Source: Sediminibacterium roseum
GTDB lineage: Bacteria; Bacteroidota; Bacteroidia; Chitinophagales; Chitinophagaceae
Length of the DNA: 64,000 nucleotides
Reading direction: 5' to 3'
Assembly: GCF_009939005.1 (NCBI RefSeq)
Contig: NZ_JAACJS010000002.1
Location: 216,646 to 280,645 of the forward strand
Below the pieces are notes generated by a model. That model saw nothing but the letters and a program-made list of their open reading frames with translations. It did no database searches and was not told the origin of the DNA. Below are positions 33,071 through 41,247 of the stretch, one piece after another (within the stretch, counting starts at the first letter, position 1; the number at the start of each line of letters is the position of its first letter). The translations under genes were made by a program, and so were the position numbers.

Positions 33071-34339
33071 TTAAATTCGCGCCGCTCCAAAATACCTGTG
33101 CAACACTTCCGGCAGCCTGATCCCTTCTTCCTCCTGGTTGTTCTCCAGCAAACAGGCCACGATCCTGGGCAATGCCAATGCACTTCCATTGAGTGAATGT
33201 GTGAACTGCATTTTACCGTCTTCATCTTTGTAGCGGCATTTCATCCGGTGCGTCTGGTAGCTTTCGAAATTACTTACGCTGCTCACTTCGAGCCAGCGTT
33301 CCTGTGCGGCGCTGAACACTTCAAAATCGTAGGTGATGGCGCTGGTGAAACCCATGTCGCCTCCACAGAGGCGTAAAATACGGTATGGCAATTCTAAACT
33401 GATGAGTAGTTTTTCTACGTGTTTTACCATCTCATCCAGCACCTCGTAACTTTTCCCGGGTTCGGTGATCTGGATGATCTCTACTTTTTCAAACTGGTGC
33501 ACCCGGTTGAGACCGCGCACATCTTTCCCAAAGCTCCCGGCTTCCCGCCTGAAGCAGGGCGAGTAGGCCGTCATGCGGATGGGCAGTTCTTCCAGCTTCA
33601 CGATCGTATCCCTGTAAATATTGGTAACCGGAACCTCCGCCGTTGGGATCAGGAAAAAATTATCTGCGGTGGCATGATACATTTGCCCTTCTTTATCGGG
33701 CAGCTGTCCCGTAGCAAATGCACTTGCTTCGTTCACCATATAAGGCGGAATGTACTCCGTATATCCCGCTTCGGTATTGTAATCAAGAAAATACTGCACG
33801 AGCGAACGCTGCAGTTTGGCGCCTTTCCCTTTGTACAAAGGAAAACCGCGGCCGGTGATCTTGGCGCCGGTTTCAAAGTCAACCAGGTCGTATTTGGTAA
33901 TGAGGTCCCAATGCGGAAGCGCATTGGCGCCCAGCGTGGGTTTGGTTCCGCCTTCTCGTACCACCACGTTGTCCTCGGGCGTTTTCCCGTTCGGCACCTG
34001 CGGCGATGGGAGGTTGGGCAGGATGACCAATGTATCCATCAATTCTTTTTCAACCGAAGCCATCTGTTCTTTCAGGGGCTCGAGCGTGGCTTTCCAGCCA
34101 GCCACATCGGTTTTCAAGGTTTCGGCCGCGTCTTTGTTTCCCTGTGCCATCATTTTACCGATCTCTTTGGATGCGGTATTTACTTTCGCCTGTGTATTGT
34201 CGAAATCGGCCTGGAGTTTTTTTCTCTCGTCATCCAGCGCAATGATCCTGTCAACCAGTTCCGGCTGGTTGAAATTCTTTACCGCCAGTCTTTTTTTAAC
34301 GTCTTCTGTATTGTTGCGCAATACATTCACTTGTAGCAT
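33071..34339 (-). CDS. serS: Seryl-tRNA synthetase
   Basis: This 422-residue class II aminoacyl-tRNA synthetase charges tRNA-Ser. An N-terminal antiparallel coiled coil (about 28-105, Lys/Glu/Asp-rich heptads) is the tRNA arm. Motif 2 appears in RREAGSFGKDVRGLNRVHQF and motif 3 in THSLNGSALALPRIV. The catalytic TAEVPVTNIY strand is also present. The start at 34339 gives MLQVNVLRNN, the usual opening; a frame extending to 34462 adds 41 residues that run into the divergent gene's promoter and is rejected. A TATCTTTG box lies 18 bp upstream. Confidence 0.95.
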   Translation of the reverse strand: MLQVNVLRNNTEDVKKRLAVKNFNQPELVDRIIALDDERKKLQADFDNTQAKVNTASKEIGKMMAQGNKDAAETLKTDVAGWKATLEPLKEQMASVEKELMDTLVILPNLPSPQVPNGKTPEDNVVVREGGTKPTLGANALPHWDLITKYDLVDFETGAKITGRGFPLYKGKGAKLQRSLVQYFLDYNTEAGYTEYIPPYMVNEASAFATGQLPDKEGQMYHATADNFFLIPTAEVPVTNIYRDTIVKLEELPIRMTAYSPCFRREAGSFGKDVRGLNRVHQFEKVEIIQITEPGKSYEVLDEMVKHVEKLLISLELPYRILRLCGGDMGFTSAITYDFEVFSAAQERWLEVSSVSNFESYQTHRMKCRYKDEDGKMQFTHSLNGSALALPRIVACLLENNQEEEGIRLPEVLHRYFGAARI

Positions 34340-34357
34340 GGGATTCGTTGTTTTGCG

Positions 34358-34365
34358 CAAAGATA
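34358..34365 (-). promoter_or_regulatory. Minus-7 box for serS
   Basis: The reverse complement is TATCTTTG, a perfect TAnnTTTG, 18 bp before the serS ATG. Confidence 0.6.
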
Positions 34366-34465
34366 AGCTTTGCGGTTTGAGCTGCGGGACCGGCTTTTTT
34401 CTCCCTGGTGTGATAATTCCCTTCAAAAATCCGCGACGGGTGGCTCGGGGCTCAGGGCGCAAAGC

Positions 34466-34473
34466 TATCTTTG
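34466..34473 (+). promoter_or_regulatory. Minus-7 box 4 nt from ATG
   Basis: TATCTTTG ends exactly 4 nt before the ATG at 34478, so the transcript probably begins at or next to the start codon. Confidence 0.6.
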
Positions 34474-34477
34474 CCTT

Positions 34478-34822
34478 ATGTTTATTTCAGACGACCTACA
34501 ACAAAGATGGTGGAACCTCGAGGCGAAACTGGTGGAGCGGTTTGGTAAAAAGCCCGACCTGGAGGCCGTTCTTTTTCTCATTGGCATGCAGGAGACGGGA
34601 TTCATGAACGAGAAAATATCCAAGGAACAGAAGCAGGACCTCATGCACGTGGCTGTTTGCAAAGCGCTCAGCCAAAGCGGTTACTATATACTCGAAGGAA
34701 ACGACGCAGACGGCTGGCCACACTACAGGCAGGTAAAAGAGCTGCCAACGATGATGCTGATGGAGCAGGAAAATTTTATCAAGGATCACGTGTTGTTGTA
34801 TATGGAGAACGAGGGATTTTAG
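34478..34822 (+). CDS. Conserved hypothetical protein
   Basis: This 114-residue soluble protein is divergent from serS. It has a helical pattern with WWNLEAKLVERFGKKPDLEA near the start and a C-terminal half with YYILEGNDADGWPHY, then MMLMEQENFIKDHVLLYM. I do not recognise the family, although its length and sequence look like a conserved Bacteroidota protein. The ATG at 34478 was chosen because a minus-7 box ends 4 nt before it; the longer frame from 34370 covers the serS promoter. No signal or membrane segment is seen. It is followed by gcvH after 129 bp. Confidence 0.7.
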   Translation: MFISDDLQQRWWNLEAKLVERFGKKPDLEAVLFLIGMQETGFMNEKISKEQKQDLMHVAVCKALSQSGYYILEGNDADGWPHYRQVKELPTMMLMEQENFIKDHVLLYMENEGF

Positions 34823-34951
34823 AATACAGGTCCGGGCCAACGGCTATTTAAAAAAAACAGGTTTACCGGGCGCGCGGCTCCGCAATACGCGGCGAAGGCT
34901 TTTTTTGACTTTGCCCCATTTTTATCCAATATTTGCACAAAACCTCACACT

Positions 34952-35329
34952 ATGAATTTTCCGGCAGACCTCCGCTACACAAAAGACCATGAATGGATCA
35001 AGATTGAAGGCAATGTTGCAACCATCGGTGTTACCGATTTTGCGCAGCATGAGCTGGGTGATATCGTTTATGTAGACATCAACACCGTTGGTAAGTCGCT
35101 CGCCGCCGAAGAAGTTTTCGGAACGGTAGAGGCCGTGAAAACAGTGAGTGATCTTTTTCTCCCCGTTGCGGGTTCGGTTACCGAAGTGAATCCTCTTCTC
35201 GAAAAACAACCCGAACTGGTGAACACAGATCCTTATGGAGATGGCTGGATGATCAAAATGACCGTAGACAATCCTGATGCAGTGGCAGCGTTGATGGACA
35301 GTGCAGCATATACCGCCCTGGTTTCTTAA
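34952..35329 (+). CDS. gcvH: Glycine cleavage system H protein
   Basis: This 125-residue lipoyl carrier shuttles the aminomethyl group of glycine between the P, T and L proteins. The lipoylated Lys63 lies in [17 protein letters not shown], aligned with the E. coli ESVKAASD site. The opening YTKDHEWI and [17 protein letters not shown] are conserved. The length is standard. The other gcv genes are not adjacent. A CAATATTTG box just before the gene is one base off the minus-7 consensus. Confidence 0.95.
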   Translation: MNFPADLRYTKDHEWIKIEGNVATIGVTDFAQHELGDIVYVDINTVGKSLAAEEVFGTVEAVKTVSDLFLPVAGSVTEVNPLLEKQPELVNTDPYGDGWMIKMTVDNPDAVAALMDSAAYTALVS

Positions 35330-35383
35330 AAACCGGGCAAAACATTCTCCCGTATATAACCGCATCAACCTTATAACCTGCGT

Positions 35384-35926
35384 TTGGAAGTAGTTAAAAA
35401 ATACAGCGAACCTGAACTGGTCCGGTTGCTCAGGCAACGGAGCCAGCATGCCTTCAGCTACCTGTATGATAACTATTCCGGGGCGCTCCTGTCCATTATC
35501 CTGAACATCGTAAACGATGAGGAACTGGCCAATGATGTGCTGCAGGAAGTATTCGTCAAGATCTGGAAACAGGGCGATACTTACGATAGCTCCAAAGGGA
35601 GGCTCTTTACCTGGATGCTTAACATTGCCAGGAACGCATCGATCGATACCATCCGCAGCAGGGGCTATCAGAACAGCAAACAGAACAGGGAATTGCCCGA
35701 CGATTCTTCCGCCATTGCAGGAACCAACGAGTTGCGTACAGACCATATCGGCCTGAAAAAAATAGTATACAACCTGAAAGAAGAATACAGGATATTGGTA
35801 GAGCTCTCGTATTTCCAGGGCTATACGCAGGATGAGATCGCGAAGATGTTGAATATACCTTTGGGAACCGTAAAAACAAGATTAAGAACAGCGTTGATCC
35901 AATTAAGAGAAATTATAAAACCGTAG
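35384..35926 (+). CDS. ECF RNA polymerase sigma factor
   Basis: This 180-residue sigma factor has region 2 (FSYLYDNYSGALLSIILNI, then VLQEVFVKIWKQG and RLFTWMLNIARNASID) and region 4 (ILVELSYFQGYTQDEIAKML, then NIPLGTVKTRLRTALIQLRE), a SigK/SigW-like arrangement. The frame opens with TTG at 35384; a leucine-start is common in this genome type and no ATG fits. The RskA-type anti-sigma gene begins in its stop codon (TAGTG, 1-bp overlap), a classic coupled sigma/anti-sigma pair. Confidence 0.9.
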   Translation: MEVVKKYSEPELVRLLRQRSQHAFSYLYDNYSGALLSIILNIVNDEELANDVLQEVFVKIWKQGDTYDSSKGRLFTWMLNIARNASIDTIRSRGYQNSKQNRELPDDSSAIAGTNELRTDHIGLKKIVYNLKEEYRILVELSYFQGYTQDEIAKMLNIPLGTVKTRLRTALIQLREIIKP

Positions 35927-36702
35927 TGGATATAAAGGCATACATAGAAAGTGGTGTGATTGAAAGCTATGTTTTGGGCATGGCCGATACACAGGAAGCT
36001 GCCGAACTGGTGCGGCTCAGCCATCAATACCCCGAGATACAGGCGGCCATTGATGCGTTTGAGCGTAACCTGGAAGAGCAGGCGCTCGCCGCTGCCGTGC
36101 CCCCACGCGCCGATGTGAAACAGGCCCTGCTCAAATCGCTCGATTTTGAAAAAGAAGAAAAAGCACGCGTAGTGGCGTTTTCAGGGAAACGTTATGCAAT
36201 GGCTGCCGCCGTAATCCTGCTCATCGCCAGCACCGCGCTGAATATTTACTATTATACACAGTTCCGCAACACATCAGATGCCTACCAGGCATTGCTGGTT
36301 GAAAAAACAAGCCTCATCGCCAAAAACGATGTGATGCAGGCAAGATCGAACGAGATGGAGAAAGACATGCAGATCATGAACGATACTGCTGTGGTGAAAG
36401 TTTATATGAAAGGGGTTACCGGCAGGGAAGGCAACCTGGCCACTGTGTTCTGGGACAGCCGCACCAAAGACGTATACCTCATGCAAAACCGCCTCCCCGC
36501 CGCACCGGAAGGAAAGCAATACCAGTTATGGGCCATTGTTGATGGTAAGCCGGTGGATGCAGGTATGATAGATCCCGTTACCGGCCTCGCTAAAATGAAG
36601 AACATCCCCAAAGCATCTATGTTTGCCATCACCCTCGAGAAAAAAGGCGGCGTAGAACAACCAACCATGGCCGAGATGTATGTGGCGGGCAAGGTTGGAT
36701 AA
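35926..36702 (+). CDS. RskA-type anti-sigma factor
   Basis: This 258-residue inner-membrane protein starts with GTG inside the sigma gene's stop. A cytosolic anti-sigma domain (1-85, with AYIESGVIESYVLGMADTQE) is followed by one membrane helix (about 90-105) and a periplasmic RskA domain (about 150-255) ending in EQPTMAEMYV. The RskA signature is visible: VFWDSRTKDVYLMQNRLPA, then GKQYQLWAIVDGKPVDAG. The protein would hold the ECF factor at the membrane and release it when cleaved. No zinc-binding Cys/His pair is present. Confidence 0.9.
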   Translation: MDIKAYIESGVIESYVLGMADTQEAAELVRLSHQYPEIQAAIDAFERNLEEQALAAAVPPRADVKQALLKSLDFEKEEKARVVAFSGKRYAMAAAVILLIASTALNIYYYTQFRNTSDAYQALLVEKTSLIAKNDVMQARSNEMEKDMQIMNDTAVVKVYMKGVTGREGNLATVFWDSRTKDVYLMQNRLPAAPEGKQYQLWAIVDGKPVDAGMIDPVTGLAKMKNIPKASMFAITLEKKGGVEQPTMAEMYVAGKVG

Positions 36703-36733
36703 TTGTGTATTTTCCGCGCTCAATCTTTTCAAT

Positions 36734-37114
36734 TTGACTAAAAGGAGTTTTATACCGGCCATACTCTGGTTCGTGGTAACTGTGGTTTTGCTGTGCCTGC
36801 CCGGTTCGGCCATCCCTAAAAATTCCTGGTTCGCCGTGGTGCACGCCGATAAATGGGTTCACATCGCCCTGTTCTTTATCCTCTGCTTCCTGTTTGCCAG
36901 GCCGCTTCGCGGAAAAGATCTGGCAACGGGTAAAGAAGAAACCTGTCTTATCCTGATACTGGCCGGGGGAATTGTTTACGGAACATTGATGGAGTTTGTG
37001 CAGAAATACTGGATCCCCAACCGCTCATTCGAAGGGGCGGATATCCTGGCCGACAGCACCGGCTGCCTGGCCGCTTATTTCTTCAGCAGGTGGAGGGGTT
37101 TGGGGAAGGGGTAA
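36734..37114 (+). CDS. VanZ family membrane protein
   Basis: This protein of about 126 residues has four membrane helices and the VanZ pattern: HADKWVHIALFFILCFLF, then GTLMEFVQKYWIPNRSFEGA and ADSTGCLAAYFFSR. VanZ proteins are associated with teicoplanin resistance in enterococci, but most bacterial members have unknown function. The TTG at 36734 (LTKRSFIP) is the likely start because it puts the first helix at the N-terminus; a GTG-type frame from 36680 would overlap RskA by 23 bp. It lies 31 bp after the anti-sigma gene and may be in its operon. Confidence 0.8.
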   Translation: MTKRSFIPAILWFVVTVVLLCLPGSAIPKNSWFAVVHADKWVHIALFFILCFLFARPLRGKDLATGKEETCLILILAGGIVYGTLMEFVQKYWIPNRSFEGADILADSTGCLAAYFFSRWRGLGKG

Positions 37115-37122
37115 AAAAAATT

Positions 37123-37144
37123 GGTCCCGATGGAAATCGGGACC
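37123..37144. terminator. Hairpin, probable terminator
   Basis: A 9-bp perfect stem (GGTCCCGAT/ATCGGGACC) lies 8 bp after the VanZ stop. The A-run is upstream of it on the plus strand, which makes a T-run for the minus strand; there is no T-run after it on the plus strand. Confidence 0.5.
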
Positions 37145-37364
37145 GCAACCAAAACTAACTGCTTATGAGAAAAATGTATAACTAATCGTTTTAAATTATC
37201 GTGCGCTTCTGTATGTATTAACGCAAACGATATGCCATTGGTTTCGCGTTTCCTGTTAATGATTTCTAAAACCCGGGAAATCATTCTCTTGCGCTCTTTC
37301 TATATATAAGATGCAAAAACAAGCCCTGCGTTTACCAAAGAATTGTTAAAGCCAAAAAGAATTT
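37145..37364. other. Intergenic region with possible leader peptide
   Basis: After the hairpin comes AACCAAAACTAACTGCTT and an ATG at 37165 opening a six-codon frame (MRKMYN, stop at 37183-37185). This leader-like arrangement has no gene directly after it. The rest is AT-rich with nothing else supported. Confidence 0.3.
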
Positions 37365-37384
37365 TTGTGGAACTGGTTCCACAA
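37365..37384. promoter_or_regulatory. Perfect palindrome, possible operator
   Basis: TTGTGGAAC and GTTCCACAA flank a 2-bp centre (37365-37373, 37376-37384), 100 bp upstream of the radical SAM start at 37485. The short spacer suits a dimeric repressor site. Confidence 0.45.
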
Positions 37385-37484
37385 TCGATTACCCAAATTG
37401 AGGAGCGAAAAGGCCAGCAGAATAGTTAGCCTCTTCAGATTACGAACTTCAACTCCTAGCGCCAAACTCCGTACTTTTACACTC

Positions 37485-38513
37485 ATGTATTTCAATTGGA
37501 ACGACAGCATCAATTTTCTCACGAAACTGCGCCCAAGGCGGTTGTGGAACGCGGCCAAAGTGTATGCGAGCTACCAGGTTACCAAGCTTTCCGGCAAGCC
37601 GGTGCAATGGGGTTACCCTGTTTCTGTTTCATTTGAGCCCACCACATCGTGCAACCTGCGCTGCCCCGAGTGCCCGAGCGGGTTGAGGGCGTTTACGCGG
37701 CCAACCGGAATGTTGGAGAACAGTTTCTTCAAACAAACGATCGATGAGCTGCACAAAGAATTACTCTATCTTATTTTCTATTTCCAGGGAGAGCCCTATC
37801 TCAACCCTGATTTCCTGAAGATGGTAAAATACGCACACGACAAGGGCATCTATACCGCCACCTCTACCAATGCGCATTACCTGACGGATGAGAAGGCAAA
37901 ACAAACCGTAGAGAGCGGCCTCGACAGGCTGATCATTTCCATCGACGGCACATCGCAGGATGTGTACCAGCAATACCGCGTAGGTGGCAAACTGGACAAA
38001 GTGCTCGAGGGCGCGCGCAACATCGTAAAATGGAAAAAAGAACTGAAAAGCAAAACGCCTTTTGTTTTTTTCCAGTTCCTCGTGGTAAGGCACAATGAGC
38101 ACCAGATCGAAGAAGTAAAAAGGCTGGCGAAAGAGATCGGTGTTGACCAGGTACGTTTTAAAACGGCGCAGGTATACGATTACGAGAACGACCCCAACCA
38201 GCTGATCCCTTTAAACAATAAGTACAGCCGTTACAAAAAAGACCCTTCGGGCAAAATGAAAGTGAAAAGCGGCCTCGGCAACCATTGCTGGAAGCTGTGG
38301 CACGCAAACGTGATCACCTGGGATGGGCTGGTGGTGCCCTGCTGTTTCGACAAAGATGCAACGCACCAGCTCGGCAACCTGAAGATGCAAAGCTTCAAGG
38401 AAACCTGGAACAACGACAACTACAAACAGTTCCGCCGCGAGTTGCTCACGAGCCGCAAAAACATCGATATCTGTGCCAATTGCAGCGAGGGCCTTACGGT
38501 ATGGGAGGATTAA
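37485..38513 (+). CDS. Radical SAM protein with SPASM domain
   Basis: This 342-residue radical SAM enzyme has the 4Fe-4S ligands Cys56, Cys60 and Cys63 in TSCNLRCPECPSG. A SPASM-type C-terminal region follows, with Cys clusters in GNHCWKLW, VVPCCFD and DICANC, which bind additional Fe-S clusters. SPASM enzymes modify peptides or proteins or act on small substrates; a partner peptide gene is not obvious here. ATG 37485 starts a plausible protein; the longer frame from 37365 translates the palindrome. It is a single gene with an operator-like palindrome 100 bp upstream. Confidence 0.88.
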   Translation: MYFNWNDSINFLTKLRPRRLWNAAKVYASYQVTKLSGKPVQWGYPVSVSFEPTTSCNLRCPECPSGLRAFTRPTGMLENSFFKQTIDELHKELLYLIFYFQGEPYLNPDFLKMVKYAHDKGIYTATSTNAHYLTDEKAKQTVESGLDRLIISIDGTSQDVYQQYRVGGKLDKVLEGARNIVKWKKELKSKTPFVFFQFLVVRHNEHQIEEVKRLAKEIGVDQVRFKTAQVYDYENDPNQLIPLNNKYSRYKKDPSGKMKVKSGLGNHCWKLWHANVITWDGLVVPCCFDKDATHQLGNLKMQSFKETWNNDNYKQFRRELLTSRKNIDICANCSEGLTVWED

Positions 38514-38617
38514 AATTCGCCGGCAGCCTGCATCCTGTGGGCATAGTAGCATTTTTTTAGATACCTTAGAGAAGCAACCGAATACTACCTGTACCCAGAC
38601 CACAAACCGCTTTGCGC

Positions 38618-39064
38618 ATGAGCATCGAAAAAGATATTCAACAACAGGCTTTCCGGAACGAATACCAGAAAGCCACGGTGAACATTATTTTTTCTGCGGG
38701 ATGGCTCCACGAACGGATCAGAAGTTTGCTGGAAACAGAAGACATCACACCCCAGCAATACAACATCCTCCGCATCCTCCGCGGAAGCAAAACACCGCTG
38801 AGCACCCTGCAGATCCGCGAACGGATGCTTGACAAGATGAGCGATACGAGCCGCATCGTTGAAAGACTGCAGAAAAAAGGGCTGGTAGAGAAAAAAACCT
38901 GTCCCTCAGACAAACGCCTGGTGGATGTGATCATCTCCAAAAAAGGCATCTCCCTTCTCGAAAAACTCGACAAACGAAACACCGAGCTTGATGCCTTGCT
39001 TAAATCGCTGTCTACCGAAGAAGCGAAAACATTGAATGACCTGCTCGACAAAATGCGCAGCTAA
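38618..39064 (+). CDS. MarR family transcriptional regulator
   Basis: This 148-residue winged-helix regulator has the MarR core: EDITPQQYNILRILRG, the recognition helix MSDTSRIVERLQKKGLV and the wing KKTCPSDKRLVDVIIS. Dimerisation helices are at both ends. MarR proteins repress nearby genes and release DNA on binding small aromatic molecules or oxidants. The target may be its own promoter or the flanking genes; no palindrome stands out. The ATG at 38618 was chosen over TTG at 38612. Confidence 0.88.
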   Translation: MSIEKDIQQQAFRNEYQKATVNIIFSAGWLHERIRSLLETEDITPQQYNILRILRGSKTPLSTLQIRERMLDKMSDTSRIVERLQKKGLVEKKTCPSDKRLVDVIISKKGISLLEKLDKRNTELDALLKSLSTEEAKTLNDLLDKMRS

Positions 39065-39142
39065 CAGGTCCGCTCTTGCCGTCGTTCATCATTCTGCCTA
39101 ACATTCACCGGTGCATTGGCCATTCGTTATTCGATATTCAAT

Positions 39143-39150
39143 TAGCTTTG
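39143..39150 (+). promoter_or_regulatory. Minus-7 box 4 nt from ATG
   Basis: TAGCTTTG ends 4 nt before the ATG at 39155, the same spacing as at 34466 and 62960, suggesting a leaderless transcript. Confidence 0.6.
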
Positions 39151-39154
39151 CACC

Positions 39155-40639
39155 ATGAACAAACTCCTTTCCCTCCTTATCTTATGTTTTGGCGCCTCAG
39201 TGGCGCAGGCGCAGGTTGTTGTGCCCAATTACGAGTTTCGCGCCGTATGGGTGGCCACGGTTGAAAACATCGACTGGCCAAGTAGCAAAACATTGTCGGT
39301 GGCCCAGCAGAAAGCCGAGTTCATCAGCATGCTCGATATGCACCAGCGCAATGGGATGAACGCAATTGTGATGCAGGTTCGTCCCGCCGGCGATGCATTC
39401 TATCCTTCCAAACTGGAACCCTGGAGCGAATACCTTACGGGTAAGCAGGGCCTTGGCCCGGACCCCAATTACGACCCGCTCGAATTCATGATCAACGAAA
39501 CACACAAACGCGGAATGGAGTTTCATGCGTGGATGAACCCGTACCGGGCTGTGTTTAACATTCTCCGTTCTTCTGTTGCGCCGAACCATCTCAGCAAAAC
39601 CAACCCCGAACTTTTTCTTACTTACGGCACCACAAAATATTTCAACCCTTCGCTGCCCGAAGTAAGGGCGCATATGGGCAGGGTGGTGAAGGACCTGGTA
39701 TCGCGCTACGATATTGATGCCATTCACATGGACGACTATTTCTACCCTTACCCTATTGAAGGGAAAGAATTTCCCGACCAGAAAGACTTCCTGAAATATG
39801 GCAATGGCATGAGCAAGGACGATTGGAGAAGAAGCAACTGCGACAGCATCATCTTACTCATCCACAACATCGTTCGCAGCACCAACCCGCATGTGAAATT
39901 CGGCATCAGCCCGTTTGGCGTATGGCGCAACAAGAGCAAGGACCCGATGGGCAGCGACACCAAAGCGGGCCCAACAAACTACGATGTATTATACGCAGAT
40001 ATTTTACTGTGGTTGCAGAAAGGATGGATCGATTACGTGGTTCCGCAATTGTATTGGGAGCGTGGGCACAAACTGGTTGATTATGATATCATACTCGACT
40101 GGTGGAACAAGAATGCCTACGGCAAACACCTTTACATAGGCCATGGAATTTACCGTGCGGGAAGCAATCCGGCGTGGAAAGATCCGAACGAGATCCCGAA
40201 CCAGATCAACCGATTGCGCGCTTACCCGACGACACAGGGCAGTGTTTATTTCAGCAGCAAGACCTTCGAAAAAAATCCTTATGGCTGGAACGACAGCCTG
40301 CGCAACAATTATTACCGCTATCCCGCGCTCGTGCCGCCGATGCCATGGATAGACAACTCTATACCAACGCAGCCATTGATCGAAAAACAGCCCAACAACA
40401 TGGTTAAACTCGTGTACAAGGGCGAGAAAAAGATCAAAGGATTTGGCATTGTAACGCTTACGCTGAACACCGACGTAACATTTGCACTAAGCCAGCTGGT
40501 ACAGGTAATTGTGGCGGATAACATGGCTGTTGTGGATCTGAACAAGATCCCCGATACAAAAGACAAACGGGTTTTTGTAGTGGCGATCGACAGGAACAAT
40601 AATGTGAGCCCGATGACAGAGATCAAAACCCGTCCATAA
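39155..40639 (+). CDS. Exported GHL10-family glycoside hydrolase
   Basis: This 494-residue protein has a signal peptide (1-20, ending AQAQ) and a glycosyl-hydrolase-like 10 domain (YngK-type TIM barrel). Conserved strands are YEFRAVWVATVENIDWPS, then MNAIVMQVRPAGDAFYPS, AWMNPYRAV, IDAIHMDDYFYPYP and FGISPFGVWRNK. The acidic residues in HMDDYF and the carboxylates around the barrel end are plausible catalytic groups. The substrate is not established; some members act on peptidoglycan glycans. About 90 residues at the C-terminus form an Ig-like or beta-sandwich tail. A secreted or periplasmic role is supported. Confidence 0.88.
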   Translation: MNKLLSLLILCFGASVAQAQVVVPNYEFRAVWVATVENIDWPSSKTLSVAQQKAEFISMLDMHQRNGMNAIVMQVRPAGDAFYPSKLEPWSEYLTGKQGLGPDPNYDPLEFMINETHKRGMEFHAWMNPYRAVFNILRSSVAPNHLSKTNPELFLTYGTTKYFNPSLPEVRAHMGRVVKDLVSRYDIDAIHMDDYFYPYPIEGKEFPDQKDFLKYGNGMSKDDWRRSNCDSIILLIHNIVRSTNPHVKFGISPFGVWRNKSKDPMGSDTKAGPTNYDVLYADILLWLQKGWIDYVVPQLYWERGHKLVDYDIILDWWNKNAYGKHLYIGHGIYRAGSNPAWKDPNEIPNQINRLRAYPTTQGSVYFSSKTFEKNPYGWNDSLRNNYYRYPALVPPMPWIDNSIPTQPLIEKQPNNMVKLVYKGEKKIKGFGIVTLTLNTDVTFALSQLVQVIVADNMAVVDLNKIPDTKDKRVFVVAIDRNNNVSPMTEIKTRP

Positions 40640-40645
40640 CCTGAT

Positions 40646-40676
40646 CCGCCCCTTCGTGCGCAGCAGGAAGGGGCGG
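40646..40676. terminator. GC-rich hairpin between converging genes
   Basis: A 9-bp stem (CCGCCCCTT/AAGGGGCGG, 40646-40654 and 40668-40676) lies in the 42-bp gap between GHL10 and the SRPBCC gene. No T-run adjoins it, so termination is likely but not certain. Confidence 0.5.
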
Positions 40677-40681
40677 GCCGG

Positions 40682-41146
40682 TTAAAAAGGAAACCGTTTT
40701 TCAACGGCCACTTTCCTGTACGCAAAGATCTCTTTCAATTGTTTCTCTACCAGCAAGGCATTGGCCCAATCGCCTACAAACCAGAACGGCAGCTTGTAAT
40801 GAACAAGATCCGTCATCTCCACGCCGCCCTCCGTTTCCCTGAAATGATGCTGGTGATGCCATAATTTGTAAGGCCCGAAGCGTTGTTCATCAATAAAATA
40901 TTTTTGTTCGGATACGTGCGTGATCTCCGTCATCCAATACAACGGGATCCCAAGAATGGGGTGCACTTTGTATTCGATGATCTGTCCCGCGAACATTTTC
41001 TCTCCATGGTTTGTTGACACAATGGTAAAACGCATCGAAGGCGGGGTGATGTGTTGCAGGTTTTCAGGCCTGCTGAAAAAATCCCACGCCTCTGCCAGTG
41101 AAACGGGAATTTTTTGCACGGTTTTCAGCGAGTAAATTTTTGACAT
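40682..41146 (-). CDS. SRPBCC family (START-like) protein
   Basis: This 154-residue protein has a SRPBCC/Bet v1-like fold: an opening strand IYSLKTVQKIPVS, then LAEAWDFFSRPENLQHITPP, the helix-and-strand sequence characteristic of polyketide cyclase/START proteins. These bind hydrophobic ligands in a deep pocket, but the ligand here is unknown. No catalytic residue can be named. It is a single minus-strand gene converging on GHL10. Length is standard for the family. Confidence 0.85.
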   Translation of the reverse strand: MSKIYSLKTVQKIPVSLAEAWDFFSRPENLQHITPPSMRFTIVSTNHGEKMFAGQIIEYKVHPILGIPLYWMTEITHVSEQKYFIDEQRFGPYKLWHHQHHFRETEGGVEMTDLVHYKLPFWFVGDWANALLVEKQLKEIFAYRKVAVEKRFPF

Positions 41147-41235
41147 GCGGATTATAACAGGAAGATGCCGTAAATGTTCGGCGGAAAGCCCTGAACAGCG
41201 GGGCGGCTACACACAAAGGCTTCCTGCCTAATCCT

Positions 41236-41243
41236 TATCTTTA
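41236..41243 (+). promoter_or_regulatory. Minus-7-like box 4 nt from ATG
   Basis: TATCTTTA (last base off consensus) ends 4 nt before the ATG at 41248, the fourth case of this spacing in the window. Confidence 0.5.
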
Positions 41244-41247
41244 CCTC

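Noticed and set aside
34340..34462. 41-residue N-terminal extension of serS
   Set aside because: It covers the serS minus-7 box and runs into the divergent gene; SerS proteins start at MLQ-type residues.
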